Shown here: one piece after another, positions 8,911-16,795 of the stretch
Position numbering within the stretch: position 1 is the first letter of the stretch
Layout of the letters: each line of letters starts with the position of its first letter
DNA from: Bog-756 sp963824645
Lineage (GTDB): Bacteria > Actinomycetota > Acidimicrobiia > Acidimicrobiales > RAAP-2
Reading direction: 5' to 3'
DNA length: 64,000 bases
NCBI GenBank assembly: GCA_963824645.1
Contig: CAWGQC010000005.1
Span: 124,001-188,000 of the forward strand
Notes under the pieces: model-generated
The model's input: the letters and a program-made list of their open reading frames with translations, nothing else
Databases searched by the model: none
Told to the model about the DNA's origin: nothing
Made by a program: the position numbers and the translations under genes

Positions 8911-9778
8911 AGCCCCTCCCCAACAGTGGACCGCCTATGAGGCGACGACCGTGATGGCGTTGTTCACCGTGTAGGACCCGGTGTCCTCGGTGAGGGTCAC
9001 GTTGAACGGACCGGTGGCCGCCGTCTTGGCCACGGCCAACTTGAGCTTGATGGTGGCCGGCTTCGTCTTGGTGGCCTTGGCGAACTTGGACGACACCACG
9101 GTGACCCCGGGGTTGGACACCGTCCACGGATCGGTGGGATCGGTCTTCTTGAAGTTGGCGCTGGCGTCGAAGCCGGTACCGGAAACGACGGTGCTGAGCT
9201 TCTTGCCCTGCTTCACGCTGTTCTTGGAGAAGCCGCTGATGACCGGGCCGTCGATGGTCACCGACTCGGTGACCGTGTTGACCTGTCCGTCCGTGTTGGA
9301 GACGGTGGTGGTCACCGTGTACGTCCCGTTGGTCGTGTAGGTGTGGGTCGGGCCGGTCACCGTGCCGTTGGGCCCGATGACGTTGACCGTGGCCGCCTGC
9401 ACCCCGCTACCGTCGCCGTAGTTGACGGTGGCCGAATAGGTGCCGGTGCCGTCGTTGGCGCTGCCGATGGTGGCCAGCTGGGGAGTGGTCAGGGCGACGT
9501 TCTCCTTGGGCGCCAGGGCCGAGGCGGTGGTGGTGAAGGCCGGCTCCACCTCCAGTTGCACGGCCGAGGACGGGTAGGTCACCGCGTAGTCGGCCTCCGG
9601 GAAGATGAAGGTGGCGAAGGTGCCGGTCACCGGTCCCGAGATGGGCGTGAAGAGGGTGCTCACGGCGGGCGAGCCCACAGTGGTCACCGACAGCGTGCTG
9701 CCGGTGATGGTGACCCCCGGTCCGGTGATGCCACCGGTGCCCGCTGTTCCGTTGACGGTGACGCCGAGGGTGCCGGTG
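8911..9778. repeat. Copy B of the 868-bp identical direct repeat
   Basis: Same block as 2619-3486, same orientation. It includes the stop codon and 24 bp of 3' flank of surface protein B. Being direct repeats, the two copies could recombine and delete the 6292 bp between them. Confidence 0.9.
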
Positions 9779-12033
9779 GACGTGTTGGTCAGTGTGCTGT
9801 TGGCGCTCAACACCAGGGCACCGCCGTTGATCACCTGAAGTGTTCCCGAGTTGGAGGTCAGCGTGTCGTCGTTCTGGTCCGTGCTCGGCGCACCGACGGT
9901 GATGGTCCCGCCCGCCTGGTTGGTCACCGGGGCCTCGATGTAGGCCTGCGCCGAGCCACTCGGACCGGCGGTGGTCGCGAACGTGCCTCCCGAACCCACG
10001 GTGAGCGAACCGGAGCCACCGATGAGGGCGTAACCCGAAGGGGTCGGGGCCAGATTCAGCACCCCATCGTCGGTCACCACACCCGACAGTGACAGCTGCA
10101 CGTTGGTCGAGGCGCCAGAGACGGTGACCGTCTGGCCGGACGGGATGGTCCCGCTGAGTGTGCCACCCCCCACGAAGTCGAATGTTCCGGTACCGACCGA
10201 GTCGGCCAGGGTCGTGCTGCTCAGGGTCACCGGATCGCCCGACTCCGTTCCGCCCGACTGGGTGAAGGTCCCACTGCTCTCACTCAACGGGCCGTTGAGG
10301 GTCAGGGTACCGGCCGACTGGGTGAAACTGCTGTTGGAACTGAGGCTCAGGTTCCCGCCGTTGGCCACCGTGAACGTCCCGGCGTTGGTGGTCAGGGTGT
10401 CGTCGTTGGCCTGTGTGCTGGCGGCACCGATGGTGACGGTCCCGCCGGTCTGGTTGGTCACCGGGGTCTGGAAGTAAGCCGACGCCGATCCGCTGGCACC
10501 GGCCGTGGTGATCAACTTCCCACCCGAAGCCACGGTCAGTGAGCCCGAGCCGTTGAACAGGGCGTAACCGGAGGGGGTCGGGGCCACGTTCAGCACTCCC
10601 TCGTCGGTCACCGCACCGGAGAGGTTGAGGGCAACGTTGGTCGAAACACCCGAGATGTCGACTGTCTGGTTCACGGGGATGGTCCCGCTGAGGGTGCCAC
10701 CTCCCACGAAGTCGAATGTTCCGGTACCGGCCGAGTCGGCCAGGGTGGTGCTGCTCAGGGCCACCGGGTCACCCGATTCGGCCCCACCCGACTCGGTGAA
10801 GGTCCCACTGCTCTCCGTCATCGGGCCGTTCAGGGTCAGGGTGCCGGCCGACTGGGTGAAGGAACTGTTGGAGCTGAGGCTCAGATTCCCCCCGGTGGCC
10901 ACCATGAACGTCCCAGCGTTGGTGGTAAGGGTGTCGTCGTTGGCCTGGGTGCTGGCGGCACCGATGGTGACGGTCCCGCCGGCCTGGTTGGTCACCGGGG
11001 CCTGGATGTAGGCCGCCGACGATCCGCTGGCACCGGCGGTGGTGATGAGCGATCCGCCCGAGGCCACGGTCAGCGAGCCGGGGCCACTGATGAGGGCGTA
11101 GCCGGTCGGGGTCGGGGCCAAGTCCAGCACCCCGTCATCGGTCACCACGCCGGACAGTCCAAGCCCGGCGTTGGTCAGAGCACCCGAGACGGTGACCGTC
11201 TGGCCGGACGGGATGGTCCCACTGATCGTGCAGCCCCCGACGATGTCGAGGCCCCCGGTGCCGGCCGAGTCGACCAGGGCCGTGTTGCTCAGGGCCACCG
11301 GGTCACCCGATTCGGCCCCGCCGGACTCGGTGAAGGTCCCACTGCTCTCCGTCATCGGGCCGTTCAGAGTGAGGGTGCCGGCCGACTGGGTGAAGGAACT
11401 GTTGGAACTGAGGCTCAGGTTCCCTCCGGTGGCCACCGTAAATGTCCCGGCGTTGGAAGTCAGGGTGTCGTCGGCCTGCTGGGTGCTGGCTGCACCGATG
11501 GTGACGGTGCCGCCGGTCTGGTTGGCCACCGGGGTGTAGATGTATGCCGGCGACGATCCGGTCCCACCGGCTGTGGTGGTGAGCGTTCCGCCCGAGGCCA
11601 CGGTGAGGGTCCCGCCGCCGTCGATCATGGCGTAACCGGTGGAGGTCGGAGCCAGGTTGAGGAGCCCGTTACTGCTCACCTGGCTGCTGGCGGCGATGTT
11701 CAACCCCACATTGGTGACGGCGCCCGACACCTCCAGGGTCTGGGTCCCCGTTGCTCCCCCGCCCACCTGGATGGCGCTGATGTTGTCCCCCCCGGTCATG
11801 TCGACCGTGTAGGTGCCGGCCAGATTGATGCAGACCACGTCAGTACTGTTGGGCACCCTCTGGGGCAACCAGTTGGTCGCCGTTTCCCAGCTCCCGCTGG
11901 TGGCTGCGGCCCACGATATCGAGCATGTCAGCGCTCCGCTGGGGGTGGCCGTAACCGACGCTGTTACTCCCGCGGTAGCCAGCGACCCAACCACCAGGGC
12001 AAAAGCCAAACTGATTCTGCGCAGTCCCACCAT
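8935..12033 (-). CDS. Secreted giant repeat protein B (paralogue of A)
   Basis: About 1032 residues, starting at the ATG at 12033 behind GGAG (spacing ~8 nt); the upstream ATG at 12150 adds unlikely sequence. A signal peptide is present (MVGLRRISLAFALVVG...). Three tandem units of about 178 residues follow, with LAPTPTGYALI, TNQAGGTVTIGAAST and SSNSSFTQSAGTLTLNGP. They share the plan but not the sequence of protein A. The last ~280 residues (PKD-like then IPT/TIG-like) are identical to A. It is convergent with the regulator gene. No GCTAAC array is seen upstream, so its control may differ from that of A. Confidence 0.85.
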   Translation of the reverse strand: MVGLRRISLAFALVVGSLATAGVTASVTATPSGALTCSISWAAATSGSWETATNWLPQRVPNSTDVVCINLAGTYTVDMTGGDNISAIQVGGGATGTQTLEVSGAVTNVGLNIAASSQVSSNGLLNLAPTSTGYAMIDGGGTLTVASGGTLTTTAGGTGSSPAYIYTPVANQTGGTVTIGAASTQQADDTLTSNAGTFTVATGGNLSLSSNSSFTQSAGTLTLNGPMTESSGTFTESGGAESGDPVALSNTALVDSAGTGGLDIVGGCTISGTIPSGQTVTVSGALTNAGLGLSGVVTDDGVLDLAPTPTGYALISGPGSLTVASGGSLITTAGASGSSAAYIQAPVTNQAGGTVTIGAASTQANDDTLTTNAGTFMVATGGNLSLSSNSSFTQSAGTLTLNGPMTESSGTFTESGGAESGDPVALSSTTLADSAGTGTFDFVGGGTLSGTIPVNQTVDISGVSTNVALNLSGAVTDEGVLNVAPTPSGYALFNGSGSLTVASGGKLITTAGASGSASAYFQTPVTNQTGGTVTIGAASTQANDDTLTTNAGTFTVANGGNLSLSSNSSFTQSAGTLTLNGPLSESSGTFTQSGGTESGDPVTLSSTTLADSVGTGTFDFVGGGTLSGTIPSGQTVTVSGASTNVQLSLSGVVTDDGVLNLAPTPSGYALIGGSGSLTVGSGGTFATTAGPSGSAQAYIEAPVTNQAGGTITVGAPSTDQNDDTLTSNSGTLQVINGGALVLSANSTLTNTSTGTLGVTVNGTAGTGGITGPGVTITGSTLSVTTVGSPAVSTLFTPISGPVTGTFATFIFPEADYAVTYPSSAVQLEVEPAFTTTASALAPKENVALTTPQLATIGSANDGTGTYSATVNYGDGSGVQAATVNVIGPNGTVTGPTHTYTTNGTYTVTTTVSNTDGQVNTVTESVTIDGPVISGFSKNSVKQGKKLSTVVSGTGFDASANFKKTDPTDPWTVSNPGVTVVSSKFAKATKTKPATIKLKLAVAKTAATGPFNVTLTEDTGSYTVNNAITVVAS
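10030..11660 (-). repeat. Three tandem ~534-bp coding repeats in surface protein B
   Basis: Equivalent points at 10103 and 11171 are 1068 bp apart, twice 534 bp, with a third unit between. The units are more diverged from each other than those of protein A. Confidence 0.75.
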
Positions 12034-12156
12034 GTTCGACTCCGATCCGCTCTCGTTACCCGCCTCATCGCCACGGAACGGCCGCGATCTGTCACCAGAA
12101 CGGGCGGCAGCTCCCGTAGTCAGTAAATCCCGATTGCCAACACCGTGCAACTGATC

Positions 12157-12173
12157 CGGGGGATAATTCCCCG
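12157..12173. promoter_or_regulatory. Short inverted repeat upstream of surface protein B
   Basis: CGGGG and CCCCG flank GATAATT in the 209-bp gap between the acyl-CoA dehydrogenase stop and the surface protein B start. It could be an operator or a weak terminator. The evidence is only the symmetry and the position. Confidence 0.2.
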
Positions 12174-12242
12174 AACATTACCGGGAGCAGTCGGAGGCTC
12201 ACATGCAGTGGTCCTCGGTCTGCCCTCGATATCCACTGCCGG

Positions 12243-13400
12243 TCACCGGGGGGCGCGGGGCATGCCGAGGCCGACCATGGCGATGATGTCGCGCTGGACC
12301 TCGTTGGTCCCGCCGCCGAAGGTGAAGATGGTCTGACTGCGGGCGTTGTGCTCCAGTCGACCCTGCAGAACGGCACCGGGCGCGCCCTCGGCCAGGGCAC
12401 CGGCTGGACCGGTTATCTCGAGAAGAATGCGGTACGCCTCGAGGGCGAATTCGGTGCCAAAGACCTTGGTGGCCGAAGCATCGGCCGGGTTCAATCCCTT
12501 GTCGGCCGCCCAGGCCACTTTCCAGTTGAGAAGTTTGAGGTAGTCGGCCCTGGCCGTCAGCCTGGCCAGATGGATCTGCACCCACTGCTGATCGATGACC
12601 CGGCGCCCATCGGGCAGCTTCTGGCCGGCCGCCCAGCGGGTGACCTCTTCGATGCTCCGCAGGATTCCCGACACCGGACACAGAGCCACCCGTTCGTGGT
12701 TGAGCTGGTTGGTGATGAGCTTCCAGCCCTGGTTCTCCTGACCCACCAGATTGGCCGCAGGCACCCGCACATCCTCGTAGAAGGTGGCGCTGGTGAACTC
12801 GCCGGCCATGGTGCGGAGCGGGGTCCAGTGGAATCCGGGCACATCGGTGGGCACAATGAACACCGAAAGGCCCTTGTGCTTGGCGGCATCGGGGTCCGTC
12901 CGGGTGGCCAGCCAGACGTAGTCGGCATATTCGATGGCACTGGTGTAGAGCTTCTCGCCGTTGATCACGTACTCGTCGCCGTCCCGCACGGCCCGGGTCT
13001 TGAGCGAGGCCAGATCGGTCCCCGCCGACGGCTCGGTGTAGCCGATGGCGAAGTGGACCGTACCCCCGAGGATGCCGGGAAGTATCCGCTGCTTCTGCTC
13101 GTCGGTGCCCAGCGCCATCAGTGTCGGTCCCACGCTGTTGAGGGTCAGCAAAGGGAGAGGCACGCCGGCCCAATGGGACTCCTCGACGAAGACCATCTGC
13201 TCGATCGGGCCCCGGGCCTGGCCGCCGTACTGGGTGGGCCAGCCGATCCCCAACCAACCGTCCTGGCCCATCCGACGGACATAGCGCAGGTAGTCCGGTT
13301 CGTCCGAGGCCGTACCCTGCACCTCGTCGACCAGGGCGACGAAGTAGTGACGCAATTCCTGCTGGAGTTCCTTCTGAGCGGTGGTGAGCTCGAGCTGCAT
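12243..13400 (-). CDS. Acyl-CoA dehydrogenase family protein
   Basis: A 385-residue flavoprotein of the acyl-CoA dehydrogenase family. It oxidises acyl-CoA to enoyl-CoA using FAD and passes electrons to ETF. Visible family marks are GIGWPTQYGG near the N-terminus, FAIGYTEPSAGTDLASLKTRA (the substrate/FAD signature region), and the C-terminal FGGGTNEVQRDIIAMVGLGMPR. The ATG at 13400 follows GAGGAGG and is preferred to the upstream ATG at 13430. Such genes in actinobacteria often serve steroid, terpene or branched-acid catabolism, but the substrate is not readable. It is divergent from the SDR at 13515. Confidence 0.85.
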   Translation of the reverse strand: MQLELTTAQKELQQELRHYFVALVDEVQGTASDEPDYLRYVRRMGQDGWLGIGWPTQYGGQARGPIEQMVFVEESHWAGVPLPLLTLNSVGPTLMALGTDEQKQRILPGILGGTVHFAIGYTEPSAGTDLASLKTRAVRDGDEYVINGEKLYTSAIEYADYVWLATRTDPDAAKHKGLSVFIVPTDVPGFHWTPLRTMAGEFTSATFYEDVRVPAANLVGQENQGWKLITNQLNHERVALCPVSGILRSIEEVTRWAAGQKLPDGRRVIDQQWVQIHLARLTARADYLKLLNWKVAWAADKGLNPADASATKVFGTEFALEAYRILLEITGPAGALAEGAPGAVLQGRLEHNARSQTIFTFGGGTNEVQRDIIAMVGLGMPRAPR

Positions 13401-13475
13401 CGTCTCCTCCTCGGACCGCACCCTAACCAAGCATGGCCGGGGGTGGCCTTCGACCCGCCATCAGGGCCGATGCAC

Positions 13476-13481
13476 TACCGT
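13476..13481 (+). promoter_or_regulatory. Candidate leaderless -10 box (TACCGT)
   Basis: TACCGT lies 7 nt before an ATG at 13489. That ATG is out of frame with the SDR gene but opens a nine-codon ORF that ends in an ATGA overlap with the SDR start. Confidence 0.4.
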
Positions 13482-13488
13482 CACCTGG

Positions 13489-13518
13489 ATGAACGCACCA
13501 CCGGCCGTACCGACATGA
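13489..13518 (+). CDS. Nine-codon leaderless upstream ORF overlapping the SDR start
   Basis: The ATG at 13489 encodes MNAPPAVPT and stops at TGA 13516-13518, sharing ATGA with the SDR ATG at 13515. The SDR gene has no good Shine-Dalgarno, so terminating ribosomes could re-initiate there. The peptide is Pro/Ala-rich and no function is evident. It could be a translation-coupling device or a chance ORF. Confidence 0.35.
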   Translation: MNAPPAVPT

Positions 13519-14309
13519 CCGCGACCGCCGACCGCACCGCCCCGGGCGACCTCTTCGCCGTGGCCGGCAAGACGGTGGTGGTGACCGGCGGCACCCGGGG
13601 CATCGGAGCCATGATCGCCGGCGGCTTCGTCGATGCCGGGGCTGATGTGATCGTGGCCTCCCGCAAGGCTGAAGCCGTCGCTGCTTTCGTGGACGAAATG
13701 TCGACCCGAGGCTCGTGTATCGGGTTCGGCGCCGACCTGTCCAGCGAGGAGGGCGCCCACCGTCTGGCCGACGAGATCGGCTCCACCCGCTCGCAGGTCG
13801 ACGTACTGGTCAACAATGCCGGCGCCACCTGGGGAGCGCCGGTGGAGGAACATGACAGCGCGTCATGGGACCGGGTGCTCAACCTCAACGTCCAGGGTGT
13901 GTTCCACACCACCAAGTTCCTTCTTCCCCTCCTCGGCGCCCGGGCCACTGTCGACCAACCGTCGCGGGTGATCAACATCGGGTCCATCGACGGCATCCAC
14001 GTTCCCGCCCTCGAGACCTACTCCTACGGAGCTTCCAAGGCGGCCGTCCACCACCTCACCCGTCATCTGGCCCGGCGGCTGGCCCCGACGATCACGGTCA
14101 ACGCCGTAGCCCCCGGGCCGTTCCCGTCGAAGATGATGGCGGCCACGCTCGAGGCCTTCGGTGACCAAATCGCCGCCGCCGCCCCGCTGAAGCGCATCGG
14201 CCGGGCCGACGATATGGCCGGCGTCGCCATCTTTCTCGCCTCGCGTGCGGCCTCCTACATCACCGGAGCCGTCATTCCCGTCGACGGGGGCATCGCCACC
14301 ACCGCCTGA
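13515..14309 (+). CDS. SDR family oxidoreductase
   Basis: A 264-residue classical short-chain dehydrogenase. The Rossmann motif VTGGTRGIG, NNAG, the catalytic YGASK and an NAVAPGPF segment after it are all visible, and the end VIPVDGG is typical of FabG-like enzymes. It reduces or oxidises a carbonyl/alcohol with NAD(P). The frame is open upstream to 12348, but that part is antisense to the acyl-CoA dehydrogenase. The chosen ATG overlaps a short upstream ORF by ATGA. It is convergent with the SRPBCC gene. Confidence 0.85.
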   Translation: MTATADRTAPGDLFAVAGKTVVVTGGTRGIGAMIAGGFVDAGADVIVASRKAEAVAAFVDEMSTRGSCIGFGADLSSEEGAHRLADEIGSTRSQVDVLVNNAGATWGAPVEEHDSASWDRVLNLNVQGVFHTTKFLLPLLGARATVDQPSRVINIGSIDGIHVPALETYSYGASKAAVHHLTRHLARRLAPTITVNAVAPGPFPSKMMAATLEAFGDQIAAAAPLKRIGRADDMAGVAIFLASRAASYITGAVIPVDGGIATTA

Positions 14310-14322
14310 GGTGGCGGTGGCC

Positions 14323-14349
14323 GGGCCGTGGCGGGGGCGGGGGCGGGGG
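14323..14349 (+). other. Potential G-quadruplex between convergent genes
   Basis: GGG at 14323-14325 is followed within 7 nt by three G5 tracts (14333-14337, 14339-14343, 14345-14349) separated by single C residues. This fits the G3+N1-7 quadruplex pattern. It fills the 41-bp gap between the convergent SDR and SRPBCC genes and might act in termination. Confidence 0.4.
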
Positions 14350-14350
14350 C

Positions 14351-14824
14351 TCAGGCGGTGACCAGGTCGTCTAGTCGGGCCAGGGTGCGCTCCATGTCCC
14401 GCCTCGTCTTATTCCAGTAGATGCCGCCCAACTTCAGCAACACCCGCTGATGGTCCGGCGTGATGTCCCAGCTCTCGTGGACCAGGGTCCCGTCATCGAC
14501 CGGTTCGAGTTCGTAGCGCCAGATGCGACCGGCCACCAGGCGTCCCCAGGTTCCCTCCGGCCCCGTCTGCCAGGCGATGCGACGGTCCGGCTCGAACTCG
14601 ACCACCTTGTTCACGGTCGAATAACGGACGGCCACCATCTTCATCCCCATACCGAAGGTGGAGCCGAGTGCCAGCTTCTCCGGCTTTCCTTCGGCCGTGC
14701 CCTGGAGCATTCCGGAGCCGTCGATGAGCGAATGCCGGCTGGCATCGGCGAGCACGTCGAAGATCACCGACGGTGCCACTTTGATCAGACGGTCAACCGT
14801 CAGTACGTAGTCAGTCGTAGCCAT
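14351..14824 (-). CDS. SRPBCC family protein (polyketide cyclase/dehydrase-like)
   Basis: A 157-residue START-like (SRPBCC) protein with the typical opening VDRLIKVAPSVIFDVLADASRH and a late TLVHESWDIT segment. The family binds hydrophobic ligands in a helix-grip fold, and function is not predictable further. It is the last gene of a probable operon (15724 esterase, 14842 SDR, then this gene, 17 nt after the SDR stop). Confidence 0.75.
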   Translation of the reverse strand: MATTDYVLTVDRLIKVAPSVIFDVLADASRHSLIDGSGMLQGTAEGKPEKLALGSTFGMGMKMVAVRYSTVNKVVEFEPDRRIAWQTGPEGTWGRLVAGRIWRYELEPVDDGTLVHESWDITPDHQRVLLKLGGIYWNKTRRDMERTLARLDDLVTA

Positions 14825-14841
14825 CTCGTCTTCTCCTCAGC

Positions 14842-15684
14842 TCATACGAAATCGGGGATGTCGGGCAGACGACGGTCGAGCAAGGCTTCGACCCGCGCCC
14901 CCAAGGCCGGCCGATAGGCATCGTGGGTGAGAACAAGGAACTCCTCCGCCCGGATGGCGGCAATGACCATCCGCGCCACTTCCTCAGGGGCCATCCCCTT
15001 CTCCACCGCTCCGGCCAAGTAGTCGGTGACGAATTTCTGGTCCTCGGTGAACTCGGTGATGAATCGGCTGGGCCGATGACGATCGGAATCCACGATGTTG
15101 GTCTTGATCACGCTCGGACACAGCACCGACACCTTCAACGGTGAGCCCACCGATGCCAGATCGTTGGCCAGCGACTCGGTGGCGGCGAAGGCGGCGAATT
15201 TGGAGATGGCGTAAGGCGCTTCGAAGGGGGCGCCGAACAGGCCGGCCACCGAAGCGGTATTGACGATGTGACCCTCGCTGCCCTGGGCCATCATGCGGGG
15301 CACGAACGCTCTGACCCCGTTGAGGATGCCCCACAGGTTGGCGCCGAGCACGAACTCGAAGTCGGCGGGAGGACGGTCCCAGATCAGACCCCCGACAAAC
15401 ACCCCGGCGTTGTTGCACAGGACGTCGACGTGGCCGAACCTCTCGAAGACGGCGTCGGCCAGGTCGTCCACGGCCACCGCATCACTCACATCGCAACGTC
15501 GAGTCATCGAGGCGACGCCGGGGTAGGTGGAACCGATCTGATCGGCCGATTCGGCCAGAGCCGCGGTGTCGATGTCGACCATGGCCACCTGCATGCCTTC
15601 AGCGGCAAAAGCCGCGCTCAGAGATCGACCGATTCCGCTGCCGGCGCCGGTCACCACTGCTGTCCTACCTCGAAATACCTTCAT
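14842..15684 (-). CDS. SDR family NAD(P)-dependent oxidoreductase
   Basis: A 280-residue SDR with VTGAGSGIG, a VDID acidic end of beta-2 (favouring NAD(H)), NNAG, Ser in NTASVAG and the catalytic YAISK. An AGGACGGACGG stretch precedes the ATG. It lies 39 nt downstream of the esterase stop and 17 nt upstream of the SRPBCC gene, so the three are likely co-transcribed. They look like a small catabolic unit for an ester or ketone substrate. Confidence 0.85.
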   Translation of the reverse strand: MKVFRGRTAVVTGAGSGIGRSLSAAFAAEGMQVAMVDIDTAALAESADQIGSTYPGVASMTRRCDVSDAVAVDDLADAVFERFGHVDVLCNNAGVFVGGLIWDRPPADFEFVLGANLWGILNGVRAFVPRMMAQGSEGHIVNTASVAGLFGAPFEAPYAISKFAAFAATESLANDLASVGSPLKVSVLCPSVIKTNIVDSDRHRPSRFITEFTEDQKFVTDYLAGAVEKGMAPEEVARMVIAAIRAEEFLVLTHDAYRPALGARVEALLDRRLPDIPDFV

Positions 15685-15723
15685 CCGTCCGTCCTGTTCG
15701 GCGGCCCGCTGCTCGGCTGAGGG

Positions 15724-16647
15724 TCAGCGGGGGTCTTGCGTCCGCACCGTAGTGGGCGGGAGCCCCAGATGGGCCCTCAGGAAGTCGCCGACCCCATCGA
15801 TGCTGGCGCCCGCTTCGGGAATCAGCTCCGCGGGAAAAGCCTGGAACACGTGAATGAGATCGGGCCAGACCACCAACGACACGTCGACCCCGGCCAAACG
15901 CAGGCGTTCGGCCAGACCGGTAGCGTCATCGAAGAGGACCTCATCCTCCCCCACCTCGATGCGCACGGGAGGCAGGCCGTCCAGATCACCGAAGAGCGGC
16001 GAGGCCAGCGCCGTCCTGGGATCGGTGTCCTTCAAGTAGGCGGCGGCCATCTCGTCCAGACCGATCTTTGTCACCATCGGGTCGCTTTGGGCACGATCGT
16101 CGTAGGCGGGGGAAGACTGGGTGAGGTCCACCCAGGGCGACAGGCACACCAGGGCGGCCGGCAGAGGCGTCCCGCCAGCCCGCAGAGCCAGGAGCAGGGA
16201 AACGGCCAGCCCTCCCCCCGCCGAGTCACCGGCCACCGCCATCCGGCCAGGCACCGCGCCGTCGGCCAGAAGCTGGCGGTAGGCCGCGCAGGCATCGTCC
16301 ACGGCGGCAGGAAAGGGATGTTCGGGAGCCAGCCCGTAGTCCAGGGTGACCACCCGGCAGCCGGCGGCGGCGGCGATGCGACCAGCCAGGGGGCGGTGGG
16401 TGGCCAGCGAACCGATGCAGTAGCCACCGCCGTGCAGGTAGAGGACCACCGCATCCTGGGCTCCGGCTGGCTCCAGCCATTCCGCGTCGCGTCCACCCAG
16501 ACGATCGGGTTCGACCGTCACCCCTGCCGGCGGTCGCGACGAGGACGCGGCCTGGTCCATGGCCGCCCGCTGTTCGGGGATGGTCCCCTGGGTGAATCCC
16601 GAATCGGCCAGGAAGCCGGCGATGGCATCGACGCCCGGATGGCCCAT
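15724..16647 (-). CDS. Alpha/beta hydrolase, HSL (hormone-sensitive lipase) family
   Basis: A carboxylesterase with HGGGY (oxyanion hole) and GDSAGG (nucleophile Ser), with Asp in EVGEDEVLFDD and His in DLIHVF completing the triad. The ATG at 16647 has GGAGGT 10 nt upstream; an in-frame GTG at 16695 is an alternative that adds 16 residues. It is the first gene of a probable three-gene operon with an SDR and an SRPBCC protein. It hydrolyses short acyl or aryl esters in family members. Confidence 0.85.
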   Translation of the reverse strand: MGHPGVDAIAGFLADSGFTQGTIPEQRAAMDQAASSSRPPAGVTVEPDRLGGRDAEWLEPAGAQDAVVLYLHGGGYCIGSLATHRPLAGRIAAAAGCRVVTLDYGLAPEHPFPAAVDDACAAYRQLLADGAVPGRMAVAGDSAGGGLAVSLLLALRAGGTPLPAALVCLSPWVDLTQSSPAYDDRAQSDPMVTKIGLDEMAAAYLKDTDPRTALASPLFGDLDGLPPVRIEVGEDEVLFDDATGLAERLRLAGVDVSLVVWPDLIHVFQAFPAELIPEAGASIDGVGDFLRAHLGLPPTTVRTQDPR

Positions 16648-16695
16648 GGGGCACCGTACCTCCGTGGCCACCGGCCCTGCACGGTCAAGTTCCAC

Positions 16696-16723
16696 TCAAC
16701 TTGCGCCGGCGACCTGTCGATAA
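16696..16723 (+). promoter_or_regulatory. Sigma-28 (FliA/WhiG)-type promoter, TCAA-N16-GTCGATAA
   Basis: TCAA at 16696-16699, exactly 16 nt, then GTCGATAA at 16716-16723 (7/8 to GCCGATAA). A transcript would start near 16730, giving a ~65-nt leader before the NlpC/P60 ATG with its AGAGGGG ribosome site. Spacing is identical to four other sites upstream of c-di-GMP genes in this window. Confidence 0.45.
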
Positions 16724-16795
16724 CCACGGCGCGGGTGCAGGCCCGTTCAGAGCGCGGGCCGGACGTCGTCGGCCGAACAGCAGAGGGGCAGCCAG

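Noticed and set aside
12157..12173. Operator for the SARP-like regulator upstream of surface protein B
   Set aside because: The inverted repeat is unlike the GCTAAC direct repeats; no 11-bp-spaced copies were found in this region.
12348..13514. Long N-terminal extension of the SDR frame
   Set aside because: It is antisense to the acyl-CoA dehydrogenase and has no family resemblance; the SDR fold starts just after 13515.
14909..14916. GCCGATAG on the plus strand
   Set aside because: It lies inside the SDR gene on the other strand, has no TCAA/TAAA at 15-16 nt and no gene start downstream.
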